Notes: generated from the sequence alone by a model not told the origin. A DNA stretch of 64,000 bases from Arabidopsis thaliana (GCF_000001735.4 NC_003070.9:3348001-3412000), one strand, 5' to 3'; numbered from the stretch's first letter, positions 8,835 through 18,794 are shown. Made by a program: numbers and translations.

Positions 8835-11271
8835 TCAAAAATTCCTCTGCACAGAAGAAGAAATGTCTCTGATAGCAAGTGAGGAGACAGGCTGCTCTCT
8901 GATACGGGATAAGAGGATGGAGGTTTGCTCAGTTGCAATATCTAGCCTCTCCTTCGATTTAGCCGATTCTGAGACCAGAGTCGAAACCAGATTCTGCAGA
9001 AGCTGAACTCTCTCTCCATGATCCTCAGCGTTACTTCTGAACGTCTTGCTAAACGACGTGCTGATCCTGCGCCACCTAAGTGGAAGATACCTATCAGGGA
9101 CCTGAAAACAGTTTCCTGTGGAGAGAACACGGAGTGCGTGCCTGCAGAGAAACCCAGAGAACTCAAACAGTTGGCAACTGCAGCTTATGATGCCTTCTTG
9201 AGGAACCCAATACACTTTTCTTCCTCCATCGAGTTTTGTGTGGTGCCTCACGAGATACCCCTCATCCATCTGGAACGATGCGTAGTGAGCAGCAAGCACA
9301 AGCTGTTCTTGGAGCTTGGAGAATGCAAAAGGAGTGAGCACCGAGGCTGCGTGAGATTCCATGGGGGCGCCAGTTTTTAGGCTGATGTTTTGGAGATTCT
9401 GCTGCATTGTTTGCTGTTCTGTAGCTTGGTCTTTAAAATCCACAACAACAGCCACCTGCATATTCACCCATAACTCAAATAAGCAAAAATAGCAAACTCA
9501 ACACACGTACAGTACCATTTCATGAGATTAAAATGCATAAACCCTATAAAATAAATGCTTGAACAATTACTGCATAGAAGGCCTAAGAGCTTGAAATAAC
9601 TCATTTCACTAGCAATGAATAAACACTGTCAGAAGGAGAAGAGAACATACTTGTTCTACAAAGTGAGCTAGCCGGGTTTGTGCGCTCAAGAACCTCTGAA
9701 TAAAGGCGTTAATGGCTTTGGATCGGCCAGTCAAAGTCATTCCAGCTAGAAAATGGCTTCTCAGGTATGGTAAAGACCACAAGGAACGTGAGGCATACAA
9801 GTTGTTGATGTGTCTGTTTGTGTGCAGTCCAAAAGAGTTCACCATGTCTCTCCAACCCAACTCAAACTCCTCAACGGATTCCAGATGGTAGAGGCGATAA
9901 AATTCAGCTTTCCAGTCGTTGTACCGCTCCCCAAGACCGGCATTAAACCAGGATGGAAACTTTCCAACAACCATCCATATGCAGAGTGCATGCTTAGTGG
10001 CTGGCATCTCTCCAGCTATGGCTTCTTTGAGACACATATTATGGTCTGTTAATATCGTTTGAGGTGCCTTCCCATTCATGAACCCTGTGAATGCCTTCCA
10101 TAAGAGACAAATTAAAGAAAATGTCAGAGTACAAACAAAATTGATTTGCTTTTTGGATATAGGAGCTTCTACAAATAACTTCTACAACAAATACAAATTG
10201 ATTTGCTTATTCGCCCTACCCACAGACAATTGCCAAGAATTTTAAACAGAAATAAGTGGACAAGGAACTTAATCAGCTTAGTGTGCCACAAACCTGTAGT
10301 GCCCATGACCACGATCTCAAATTTTCATCCCGTAGAAGCACACAACCGAAGAAGCAAGGGACACCATAGTTATTAACTCCAACCCATATTCCAAGTGGCA
10401 TCTCAACAGCACTTAAGCGATGTGTTGTATCGAAAACAACAGCATCTCCAAAGAGTTCATATGACTGAATGGAAGAAGCATACGACCAGGCAATATTTTC
10501 TAACTTATCATTTGCATCCAAAGTAAACTCGAACTTAAAGTTAGGGTCTTTCTCCTTTATGCTTTGGCACATCCTCAGGAAATCAATGTTCTCATCCTCA
10601 GGATCGAGTTTCTTGAATGACTGAAGCAAATTCCTGACATCCTTTTCGGTGAATGGTAAAAATCCTGGCTCGACACACTTCTCAAGCTCCAAGAGCCTCA
10701 TCATCTGCTGAACTGAAATTCCTGTCTTGGAAAACATCAAAATCCGACTTTTATCTGCATCTGATATGGACCTGTACGCAGGAAGAAAACGAACTTGGTT
10801 TGGTTCTAAGAGCTCATGATTGTGGTGATTAGCAAAACCAGTAACACGCCATTCCGTTGAACCTAACTCAGTAAGTTTACTAATCCTTAAGTATGCTTGA
10901 CATCCACATCGAGAAGACCTTCTGTTTCTCTGTGGTTTTCCTTCGCTTAGAGTTTTGATAGGTGTGTTACCAGCACGGTGACAAACAAAGTAGCGCCTAG
11001 TAAGTCCTTTGCCAACTCCGTCTTTTCCTTCTGTCCTGTGACGGCGTATGGAGAACCCGCAACGCTTTGCAAATGTACTATAGAACTCGTAAGCAGTATC
11101 ATGTGTAAGGAAAATTTGTCCGAGATAGGGAATGGCATTGTGAACTGCTTCTAAAGAGAGATTGTTATCGTCTGGAGATTCCTCAGTACTACTAGCATCA
11201 TCTAAAGACAAGGATCGCTGATCTGAAGGATCATCATAGATGAGCAACATCTGTCCAGGATCATCCGACAT
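8835..11271 (-). CDS. FRS11: FAR1-related sequence 11 (domesticated MULE transposase, transcription regulator)
   Basis: Member of the FHY3/FAR1 family, nuclear regulators derived from Mutator-like transposases. Three exons on the minus strand, 11271-10294, 10094-9651 and 9455-8835, all phase 0, give 680 residues. The N-terminal FAR1 zinc-finger region reads AYEFYSTFAKRCGFSIRRHR, then RRYFVCHRAG, then RRSSRCGCQAYLRI, then HHNHEL. The MULE transposase-like core contains AVVFDTTHRL and GVNNYGVPCFFG, continuing through ALQAFTGFMNGKAP across the first splice. The C-terminal SWIM zinc finger has C566, C568, C578 and H580. FRS proteins act as DNA-binding regulators without known transposition. No MULE terminal repeats are seen. 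I recognise it as At1g10240. Pieces of this locus recur at 15163-15410. Confidence 0.95.
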
Positions 11272-12084
11272 TTAGCTCCTAAGGTATATTCAGCACTTTG
11301 CCTGACAAGCACATAACAACAGCACTTATGAGACTCTGTAACATTACTATCTACAATAACCAGATAATCTCCAATGAAGTGCTACATAATCTGTAACAAG
11401 CTTTTAAACTCATGAGTACGAAGCTAGAAAGATTCAGAATTCAAAAATTTCGTATAAAGATTGAATTTTCTAATGTAATTAGGAGCTTTCGAAGCTAATT
11501 CAATTCGAATTTTCCGAGCTAAGCACATTTTGGATGCCGATAATGGCAATTACAAGATAGGGTTTTCATAGTTTCTGAAGAAATTTGAAAGTCGCTGTTT
11601 TCGAAAAGTTTGAAATCATCACAAGAACATAAGCTTTCAATAAAACTCGCATGATTCGAATTTTCAAATATGTTCATATTCTGTTAAAAAATGACTCCTT
11701 GATACACAAATGCGTGAAGAGATTAGAAACAGAGAAGTTGCAAGAGATAGAGACAGAGAAAGAGAGAGTACACTGATTTAAGCTGGCGAAGAGAGTCTTG
11801 CGAAGGAGAAGCCCTAATTTGCGCAGGCAAGTGACAATAATCCTTTCCTTTCTCCTACGCATCTTGTTATCTTACGCCTCTTCCCTACTCGTATTTAGAA
11901 CAACATTACACGTACTACCAAACAGCCCCCATTTATCAATACGACGTCGTTCGGTAATTTTCATTTTTATTATTTTTGAATTGCTCGCTTCTATCTGACC
12001 AATTGGCTCTAAAGTGGATGAGCTGGCATTCTCGGGCTCCAAAACGCTCCAGCGGTTAACCAATGTAACGATTGGAGTGTTGCT
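11272..12084. other. FRS11 leader and promoter region
   Basis: Sequence upstream of the FRS11 start. It includes GGAGAAGCCCTAATT near 11806-11820, resembling a telo-box core on the plus strand, and the perfect palindrome ACGACGTCGT at 11941-11950. The segment 11802-11971 is partly duplicated at 15282-15410. No coding frame is convincing on either strand. Confidence 0.5.
11941..11950. promoter_or_regulatory. GACGTC palindrome in the FRS11 promoter
   Basis: ACGACGTCGT is a 10-base palindrome with a GACGTC core, the type of C-box bound by plant bZIP factors. The same decamer is kept in the duplicated segment upstream of GRP23 at 15371-15380. Function is inferred from motif only. Confidence 0.4.
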
Positions 12085-12500
12085 CTTTGGTATATCTTTG
12101 CCTCATGGAGGATGGCACATGCATTCTCATGATACACTAGATCAAATCATCTTCCCAAAGTTTTCTGTAGTTCTCATACGCATGTAGTTGCAGAAGCTTG
12201 GTGTCTGTTTCATCAGATGCAACTGCATGGAGCTGAAGCATTTCCAAAAACCATCCCAGTGATCAGATGAAAGAGAGAGAATGGAAGTAGAGAGTCAAGA
12301 AGACAAGACACTAGTTTTGCTTACATGCTTAACAAACTTCTGAACTAGCTTGTCCAATGTGAAAAGAACATATGACTGTGCTCCAAAAATAGCTCGGCAC
12401 TCATCTTCAAACTTTGTATTGTCGTCAATAGAACCGTCAAGTAAATTATAGAGTGCATCCATGAACCTAGACGTGTTATGCTTTGAATATCAGTAAGGAA
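12085..12500 (-). pseudogene. SIN3-like (SNL) corepressor gene relic, two exons with intron
   Basis: On the minus strand, 12495-12325 reads [13 protein letters not shown], then [12 protein letters not shown], then [20 protein letters not shown], followed by a good donor GTAAGC. After about 92 bases an acceptor (TTCAG at 12233) leads into LHAVASDETDTKLLQLHAYE and NYRK. The frame is then lost; VYHENACAILHEAKIY is still readable in another frame near 12090-12140. This is the conserved C-terminal region of plant SIN3-like corepressors, with an exon boundary at the same place as I remember. Only this small part of a >1000-residue protein is present, with a disrupted frame, so it is a truncated, intron-containing genomic duplicate and not a retrocopy. 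SNL genes also lie elsewhere on chromosome 1. Confidence 0.8.
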
Positions 12501-12609
12501 TCGTTTTTCAAGTAAAGCTATTAACTTGGAAGATAAATCTGTTAGAGTAAAATTCTTTTAGAGGTAATGGAGAAAGTGTTTAAGTGTTTTGAGAGAGTTT
12601 TTTAGGAAA

Positions 12610-13330
12610 TAGAACTTTTATTACTTTGCTTTAAACTTGAATACAACTTCACAACCTTGCTTTGGATGATTTATACAAGGTAGCCCTCTCACCATTTCCT
12701 TCCTTGAAAGCAACTCCAATCCTCCAAAATTTAGATGTCCGAATCGAAGATGCCATAGCCAAGACTCCTCTTTGTAACACATCTTAAGACATTGTGCAAT
12801 GTCATTTCGAATGTTGAGGACAAACATTCTATTTTTCGACATTGGCACCTTGGTAATGAGATTGCTTTCTTGGTCTCTTATTGAAAGGTTATTATCTTTT
12901 AATCTAATATCATAACCTTTCTCTAAGAGTTGTCCAAGGCTCAAGATGTTTGTCTTCATGCTCGGAATATAGTAACCGTTGGAAATAAATTGATGATCTC
13001 CATTCTTCAATCGAATAAGAATGTTTCCTTTACCTTTTACCTCCATCTTCGATTCATCTCCTAAAGCCACATTTCCTCTCACCGATTCATCAAGCTCCGC
13101 GAACATACTTTTTCTCCCGCACATGTGATTACTTGCACCACTATCGAGGTACCACTTATGATTCTCTTCTTGTTCATCTTTCTTGTAGCTAGCCATTAAT
13201 AACATGTCTTCTTCTTGAATTTTTTCTTCAACGTAGTTGGCCTTCTCCTCAAATGTTTTGTTGCTAGGAGCTTTACATTCAGAAGCATAATGTCCAAACT
13301 TCCCACAATTGTAGCAAAATCACCTGGGAT
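12610..13330 (-). mobile_element. Ty1/copia retrotransposon fossil, internal gag-pol fragment
   Basis: A partial copia-family element on the minus strand. It shows the gag CCHC zinc knuckle at about 13290-13330, then the start of the aspartic protease domain (WYLDSGASNHM), then the GAG-pre-integrase region (LWHLRFGHLNFGGL). No reverse transcriptase, RNase H or LTR is visible on either side, so it is an incomplete remnant. Age cannot be set without LTRs; the fairly long open stretch suggests it is not among the oldest relics. Confidence 0.9.
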
Positions 13331-14000
13331 AAGAATCAGGTGTGATTGTCAATAGACTACGAATGGTTAGTGCTCCAGATCTGCCAAATCTCACAATGAG
13401 CAAAGGAATGCCTCTGCGGCTACAACTGATTGTTTGTGTCTGCTTATATGCTCCAACGATTTGTTTAACTTATATGCATACCATCTCAGTTTCCTGCACA
13501 TATCCAGCTAATCCCATCTGCTCTTATATCTCATCAATCAACAAGAAAGCTGAGTGAGACTTGTCAGCTGCAGCAAACATATGGTCTCGTTTATTTGTCC
13601 GTCTCGAACTTGTCCCAGGACATATTCATACATGCTAGGAAATCGGCTCCAAAACCATCAGTCGCAGCAGCACTCGGGGAACTCTGTGAATCCGCCGCTG
13701 TATCTGAGATTTCAAATCCAAAACCGGAGATAACCATATCTGAATAGAACCAAATTGACCGTAAAAACACAACGAACGACTCCAATAACAGTATTCCGAT
13801 TCAGTAACCCAATTACTGACATCCTCTCGCCATCGCCTAAAAGTAAAAGTGAACATTTTTTTTTTGTGTATTAATAGTTTTAATTTCATCAAAGCAAAAA
13901 TTGTTTTTGGAAAAAAAGGCCAAAACGCTTCCCTATGCCTAGCCAACAAATTATGGGCCGGGCCAGATGAGGCCCGTTTAATATGTTCACGAGTATAAAT
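13331..14000 (-). other. Unassigned coding-like debris between copia fragment and MITE
   Basis: On the minus strand a short frame at 13591-13785 ends in SAAATDGFGADFLACMNMSW and KFETDK. Further along, near 13510-13580, another frame reads AAADKSHSAFLLIDEI and then QMGLAGYVQETEM, bounded by acceptor-like TTTGCTGCAG and donor-like GTATGC. Base composition is less AT-rich than the spacer around it. I do not recognise the parent gene. It may be a decayed gene fragment brought in with the neighbouring relics. Confidence 0.25.
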
Positions 14001-14003
14001 TTA

Positions 14004-14317
14004 GAGCATGGTTATAAGTGATACTCATAAAGTATTATTAAACATTTTTTAGTATTATTTATTATTTAAATTTTTTCAATGATTTTTAATGATCTTTTAT
14101 GGTTATAGATGATACTCATAAAGTATGGGTATATGTGATTTTTTAGAATTTTTTTTTTCTCTGTTTTTTCCTGACGAATCAGTTGCCGTCACGTCACTCG
14201 ATACTGGGTATTAGAAGTATCATTCCACTCTGATCAGGTCCAACTGTATACTCTGATCCATTAAACAATTATTGATGGGCTTCTGATACTCTGATTATAT
14301 CAGCTATGTACATGGTC
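14004..14317. mobile_element. Harbinger/Tourist-like MITE with TTA target duplication
   Basis: 314-bp non-coding element. The left end reads GAGCATGGTTATAAGTGATA; the reverse complement of the right end reads GACCATGTACATAGCTGATA, matching at 14 of 20 positions. It is flanked on both sides by TTA (14001-14003 and 14318-14320), the 3-bp target duplication typical of PIF/Harbinger elements. It is AT-rich, has no open frame, and contains an internal repeat of GATACTCATAAAGTAT near 14020-14036 and 14110-14126. The family call rests on target site, size and ends. Confidence 0.6.
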
Positions 14318-14320
14318 TTA

Positions 14321-15162
14321 CCCCTTTAATATCATTATATATATCGTTACATATCGTATGATCAATCCCTTCTTGTTTCTTTTCCTGATAAACTTTTCTC
14401 CACAAAAAAATGGTTTCAAGCGATTAAGATTCTCTTGTCGTTACCCAGATCACCACGACGAAAACAGTTCACAAAGGATCTTCCAAGTTGTTCTAGTTCA
14501 TTTCGCTGAAGTCTTTTTGTCGAGAAGCAATCACTACCGTGGAAGAGAAGAAGAAGAAGGTCACCCCAAACACCGATCTCATCAAGATGAAAAACGAAGA
14601 TAACGCCAAGGATATTGCAAAGATTTTCCCTCTTTATATAACATAGGGCTTTGAGGCTGTCAAAATATGGGGCATGGAGATGTTTAAGAAGAAGATGAAC
14701 AAGAAGTAAATCATGATTTGTTCCATGTAAAGTTCAACAAATTCCTGTTTTCACGTTATATGAGCATCTTTTCATATAAAATTTCACATATATCTTTAAT
14801 ACTGTTAATGATCTTTCTTCAAAAACTAGTATGCATGCAGTTCGAACATTTTCGTATAAAGTTTCAGTTTCAAGAAAGTTTGATTTTTTTCTTTATTATG
14901 GACTCGTTTTGAATATGAGTCAATACCGAGTTTGAATGTGATGCCGAGTTTTTCATAAAGATACTGGAACTTTTCCAAAACTGTTATTTACTTCCCGGAC
15001 CCATATCTGCAATTTTCACAAAAAGCCTATTATGGTCCTAAATTTTAAACCCCACGATCACACCTTTATTGTATCATCAGAACCCACGCTAGTTTTGCAC
15101 TCACACAAACCACGACATGCATGGCAAAATTTCTCGACTTCTTCAAGTGATATTTCCTCACT
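14321..15162 (+). pseudogene. Possible decayed lysine-rich gene fragment
   Basis: From about 14535 a frame reads TTVEEKKKKVTPNTDLIKMK, then NEDNAKDIAKIFPLYIT, then a stop, then GFEAVKIWGMEMFKKKMNKK and a second stop at 14707. The two halves are in the same frame and look like one short protein broken by a TAG. I do not recognise a family. The following 14710-15160 is AT-rich without clear content. Weak evidence only. Confidence 0.25.
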
Positions 15163-15410
15163 AGGATGGAAACTTTCCAACAACCATCCATATGCAGAGT
15201 GCATGCTTAGTGGTTGGCATCTCACCAGCTATGGATTATTTGAGACACGTATTATGGTCTGTTAATATCGTTTGGGCCTTTGAAGGAGAAGCCCTAAATA
15301 ATCCAACCTTTCTTTACTTGTCTTTGGAATAACATTACACGTATTACCAAACAGCCCTCATTTAAACACTACGACGTCGTCCTTTAATTTTCATTTCGAC
15401 ATTACTTTTT
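15163..15410 (+). repeat. Chimeric duplicate of FRS11 exon 2 and FRS11 promoter
   Basis: 15163-15274 matches 9950-10061 (inside FRS11 exon 2) at roughly 95% identity, starting AGGATGGAAACTTTCCAACA. Within a few bases, 15282-15410 matches 11802-11971 (FRS11 5' region) with internal deletions, sharing GAAGGAGAAGCCCTAA, AACATTACACGTA, CCAAACAGCCC and ACGACGTCGT. Both pieces keep the same order and orientation as in FRS11, with the ~1.74 kb between them missing. It is a deletion derivative of a duplicated FRS11 locus that now ends about 125 bases before the GRP23 start codon. Confidence 0.85.
15371..15380. promoter_or_regulatory. GACGTC palindrome upstream of GRP23
   Basis: ACGACGTCGT, identical to the decamer in the FRS11 promoter and carried here by the duplication. 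It lies 155 bases before the GRP23 ATG. Likely a bZIP-type site if used. Confidence 0.4.
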
Positions 15411-15508
15411 AATAAAAGTCCCATTTCTTCACATCCAAGGGTTTAAGCCACGAGCTCGCTCTCTCTACTCCCACCATCGTCATTGGTTTCGTCTTCCTCT
15501 AACCTCTA

Positions 15509-15517
15509 AAACCCTAA
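15509..15517 (+). promoter_or_regulatory. Telo-box AAACCCTAA before GRP23
   Basis: AAACCCTAA lies 18 bases before the GRP23 ATG. Telo-boxes near transcription starts are common in Arabidopsis genes for translation, organelle and growth functions. It may also be part of the leader. Confidence 0.5.
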
Positions 15518-15534
15518 ATCATTTTCCCTCCACC

Positions 15535-18276
15535 ATGTCTCTCAGTCACCTCCTCCGCCGTCTCTGTACAACCACTACCACTACCCGTAGCCCTCTTTCC
15601 ATCTCGTTCCTCCACCAACGCATCCACAACATCTCACTTTCCCCGGCAAATGAAGATCCGGAGACGACCACTGGTAATAATCAGGATTCAGAGAAATACC
15701 CAAACCTTAATCCCATTCCAAATGATCCTTCCCAATTCCAGATTCCTCAGAATCACACCCCTCCAATTCCCTATCCACCCATCCCGCATCGTACCATGGC
15801 CTTCTCTTCAGCCGAAGAAGCCGCTGCTGAGCGCCGCCGCCGTAAACGTCGTCTCCGAATTGAACCTCCTCTCCACGCTCTCCGTCGCGATCCTTCAGCT
15901 CCTCCTCCAAAACGTGATCCCAACGCGCCACGGCTTCCGGATTCAACTTCCGCTCTCGTCGGCCAAAGGCTTAACCTTCACAACAGAGTCCAATCACTGA
16001 TCAGAGCATCAGATCTCGACGCTGCATCAAAGCTCGCTCGCCAGTCTGTGTTTTCCAATACTCGACCTACTGTCTTCACCTGTAACGCCATCATCGCCGC
16101 TATGTACCGAGCCAAGCGTTACAGTGAATCGATTTCTCTATTTCAGTATTTCTTTAAGCAGTCTAACATCGTCCCCAATGTAGTCTCATACAATCAGATC
16201 ATCAACGCTCATTGTGATGAAGGGAATGTCGACGAAGCCCTTGAAGTGTACAGACACATATTGGCTAATGCTCCTTTTGCTCCATCCTCAGTTACTTATA
16301 GACATTTGACCAAAGGTTTGGTTCAAGCTGGAAGGATCGGAGATGCTGCGAGTTTATTAAGGGAGATGTTGAGCAAAGGTCAAGCTGCGGATTCCACGGT
16401 GTACAACAATCTGATTAGGGGATATTTGGACCTTGGTGATTTCGATAAGGCTGTTGAGTTCTTTGATGAATTGAAGTCTAAGTGTACTGTTTATGATGGG
16501 ATTGTGAATGCTACCTTTATGGAGTACTGGTTTGAGAAAGGGAACGATAAGGAAGCTATGGAGTCTTACAGGTCTTTGTTAGATAAGAAATTCAGAATGC
16601 ATCCACCGACTGGTAATGTACTTTTGGAAGTGTTTCTTAAGTTTGGTAAGAAGGATGAAGCTTGGGCTTTGTTTAATGAGATGTTGGATAATCACGCTCC
16701 TCCGAATATCCTTTCGGTGAATTCGGATACGGTTGGTATAATGGTCAATGAATGTTTCAAGATGGGAGAGTTTAGTGAAGCTATTAATACATTCAAGAAG
16801 GTCGGAAGTAAGGTCACCTCCAAACCGTTTGTGATGGATTATTTAGGTTACTGTAACATAGTAACAAGATTCTGTGAACAAGGGATGTTAACAGAAGCTG
16901 AAAGGTTCTTTGCTGAAGGTGTATCTAGATCTTTGCCTGCTGATGCTCCAAGTCATAGAGCAATGATCGATGCTTATCTCAAGGCAGAGAGAATTGACGA
17001 TGCTGTCAAGATGTTGGACAGGATGGTTGATGTGAATCTACGGGTGGTTGCTGATTTCGGTGCAAGAGTCTTTGGTGAGCTGATTAAGAATGGTAAGCTC
17101 ACGGAATCTGCAGAAGTTTTGACTAAGATGGGAGAGAGGGAACCAAAACCAGATCCTTCCATTTATGATGTGGTGGTTAGAGGTCTTTGTGATGGTGATG
17201 CACTTGACCAAGCCAAGGACATTGTTGGTGAGATGATTAGACATAATGTTGGGGTTACTACTGTGCTGCGGGAATTCATCATTGAGGTTTTTGAGAAGGC
17301 AGGACGTCGTGAGGAGATTGAGAAAATTTTGAACTCTGTTGCCCGGCCGGTTAGAAACGCTGGGCAGTCTGGTAACACTCCACCTAGGGTACCCGCAGTG
17401 TTTGGAACCACACCTGCAGCTCCGCAGCAGCCTAGAGACAGGGCCCCATGGACGAGCCAAGGAGTGGTGCATTCCAATTCAGGTTGGGCCAATGGAACTG
17501 CAGGTCAAACAGCAGGAGGAGCTTACAAGGCTAATAATGGCCAGAATCCCTCTTGGTCCAACACGTCTGATAACCAGCAGCAACAATCGTGGTCGAATCA
17601 GACGGCAGGGCAACAGCCACCGTCATGGTCGAGACAGGCACCGGGATATCAACAGCAGCAATCTTGGTCTCAGCAATCGGGGTGGTCAAGTCCTTCAGGT
17701 CATCAGCAATCATGGACTAATCAGACAGCTGGCCAGCAGCAACCTTGGGCTAATCAGACGCCTGGTCAGCAGCAACAGTGGGCTAATCAAACGCCTGGTC
17801 AGCAGCAACAATTGGCTAATCAGACGCCTGGCCAGCAGCAACAGTGGGCTAATCAAACGCCTGGCCAGCAGCAACAATGGGCTAATCAGAATAATGGTCA
17901 CCAGCAACCGTGGGCTAATCAGAACACTGGTCATCAGCAATCATGGGCTAATCAGACTCCTAGCCAGCAGCAACCATGGGCTAATCAGACAACCGGCCAG
18001 CAACAAGGGTGGGGAAATCAGACAACCGGCCAGCAACAGCAGTGGGCTAACCAGACAGCTGGCCAGCAGTCAGGGTGGACAGCGCAGCAACAGTGGTCTA
18101 ATCAGACAGCTAGCCATCAGCAGTCACAGTGGTTAAATCCCGTGCCAGGAGAGGTGGCTAATCAGACACCGTGGTCAAACTCTGTGGACAGTCATCTTCC
18201 TCAACAACAGGAGCCAGGGCCTTCCCATGAGTGCCAAGAGACACAAGAAAAAAAGGTAGTGGAGTTGAGGAACTAG
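15535..18276 (+). CDS. GRP23: Glutamine-rich protein 23: PPR protein with C-terminal WQQ repeats
   Basis: Intronless, 913 residues. The N-terminus is basic and hydroxylated with no acidic residues for about 35 residues (MSLSHLLRRLCTTTTTTRS), as in a mitochondrial targeting peptide. Around residues 95-125 is a basic stretch (AAAERRRRKRRLRI) described in the family as bZIP-like. Residues ~150-600 hold about nine or ten pentatricopeptide repeats (for example VVSYNQIINAHCDEGNVDEA). From ~675 to ~880 the protein is a tandem array of W-(A/S)-N-Q-T-x-G-Q-Q-Q units. Published work, as I recall it, links GRP23 to embryo development, an RNA polymerase II subunit and mitochondrial RNA editing. The start is the first ATG, fitting a presequence. 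I recognise it as At1g10270. Confidence 0.96.
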   Translation: MSLSHLLRRLCTTTTTTRSPLSISFLHQRIHNISLSPANEDPETTTGNNQDSEKYPNLNPIPNDPSQFQIPQNHTPPIPYPPIPHRTMAFSSAEEAAAERRRRKRRLRIEPPLHALRRDPSAPPPKRDPNAPRLPDSTSALVGQRLNLHNRVQSLIRASDLDAASKLARQSVFSNTRPTVFTCNAIIAAMYRAKRYSESISLFQYFFKQSNIVPNVVSYNQIINAHCDEGNVDEALEVYRHILANAPFAPSSVTYRHLTKGLVQAGRIGDAASLLREMLSKGQAADSTVYNNLIRGYLDLGDFDKAVEFFDELKSKCTVYDGIVNATFMEYWFEKGNDKEAMESYRSLLDKKFRMHPPTGNVLLEVFLKFGKKDEAWALFNEMLDNHAPPNILSVNSDTVGIMVNECFKMGEFSEAINTFKKVGSKVTSKPFVMDYLGYCNIVTRFCEQGMLTEAERFFAEGVSRSLPADAPSHRAMIDAYLKAERIDDAVKMLDRMVDVNLRVVADFGARVFGELIKNGKLTESAEVLTKMGEREPKPDPSIYDVVVRGLCDGDALDQAKDIVGEMIRHNVGVTTVLREFIIEVFEKAGRREEIEKILNSVARPVRNAGQSGNTPPRVPAVFGTTPAAPQQPRDRAPWTSQGVVHSNSGWANGTAGQTAGGAYKANNGQNPSWSNTSDNQQQQSWSNQTAGQQPPSWSRQAPGYQQQQSWSQQSGWSSPSGHQQSWTNQTAGQQQPWANQTPGQQQQWANQTPGQQQQLANQTPGQQQQWANQTPGQQQQWANQNNGHQQPWANQNTGHQQSWANQTPSQQQPWANQTTGQQQGWGNQTTGQQQQWANQTAGQQSGWTAQQQWSNQTASHQQSQWLNPVPGEVANQTPWSNSVDSHLPQQQEPGPSHECQETQEKKVVELRN
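17560..18170 (+). repeat. Minisatellite encoding GRP23 WANQT-GQQQ repeats
   Basis: Imperfect tandem units of about 36-39 bases with core TGGGCTAATCAGAC and CAGCAGCAAC, more than ten copies. Neighbouring units near 17740-17880 are almost identical, so length variation between accessions is likely. Long open frames in the other frames here are by-products of the repeat. Confidence 0.85.
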
Positions 18277-18794
18277 TTTGACAAACTCGCTATTTCTTCT
18301 GCACCACCATTCTCCTCATAGTTAATTTGGCTTTTGCTTTGTGGTTCCTATTTTTTGCAAACTCTAGTAGTTATTTCTTTAGGATCAACATCATAATCTA
18401 CTACGTTCGTTGCCCTTGCTTCTTCACTTGTATGTATGGTTCTTTTGAAGCCAATGGCTTCTAAAGAGTAATGGAATTCAAAATCAGTAATTCGATCAAA
18501 ACATTAAATTCCATTTCTTCCAAAAAGTGATCAAAATGAATAATATATTCGTAAATCTACAACTAGATTAGCTCTGCAGGTCGGCAGAAGCAAAACTCTT
18601 ACATACAAAAGGCTTGACCATTACGATCATCTCTATAAAACCCCAAATAATGAAGAGATTATAACCAAAAGAATAAAACTATATAAGAAAGAAAAAGAGT
18701 CCTATGTTATGTATATTATATATCTCGTAGAAGAATCTCATCTCATCCCTATAAAAGAAGAAAGAAGAGGAGAAATGAATCAGTTTGTTTTTTC
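18277..18794. other. Convergent 3' region of GRP23 and the Core-2/I-branching gene
   Basis: The two genes converge here with 518 bases between stop codons, holding both 3' UTRs. The sequence is AT-rich; no additional gene is supported. Confidence 0.5.

Noticed and set aside
17339-18136. 265-codon open frame in a second frame of GRP23
   Set aside because: It is a by-product of the WANQTGQQQ minisatellite and overlaps the established GRP23 frame.
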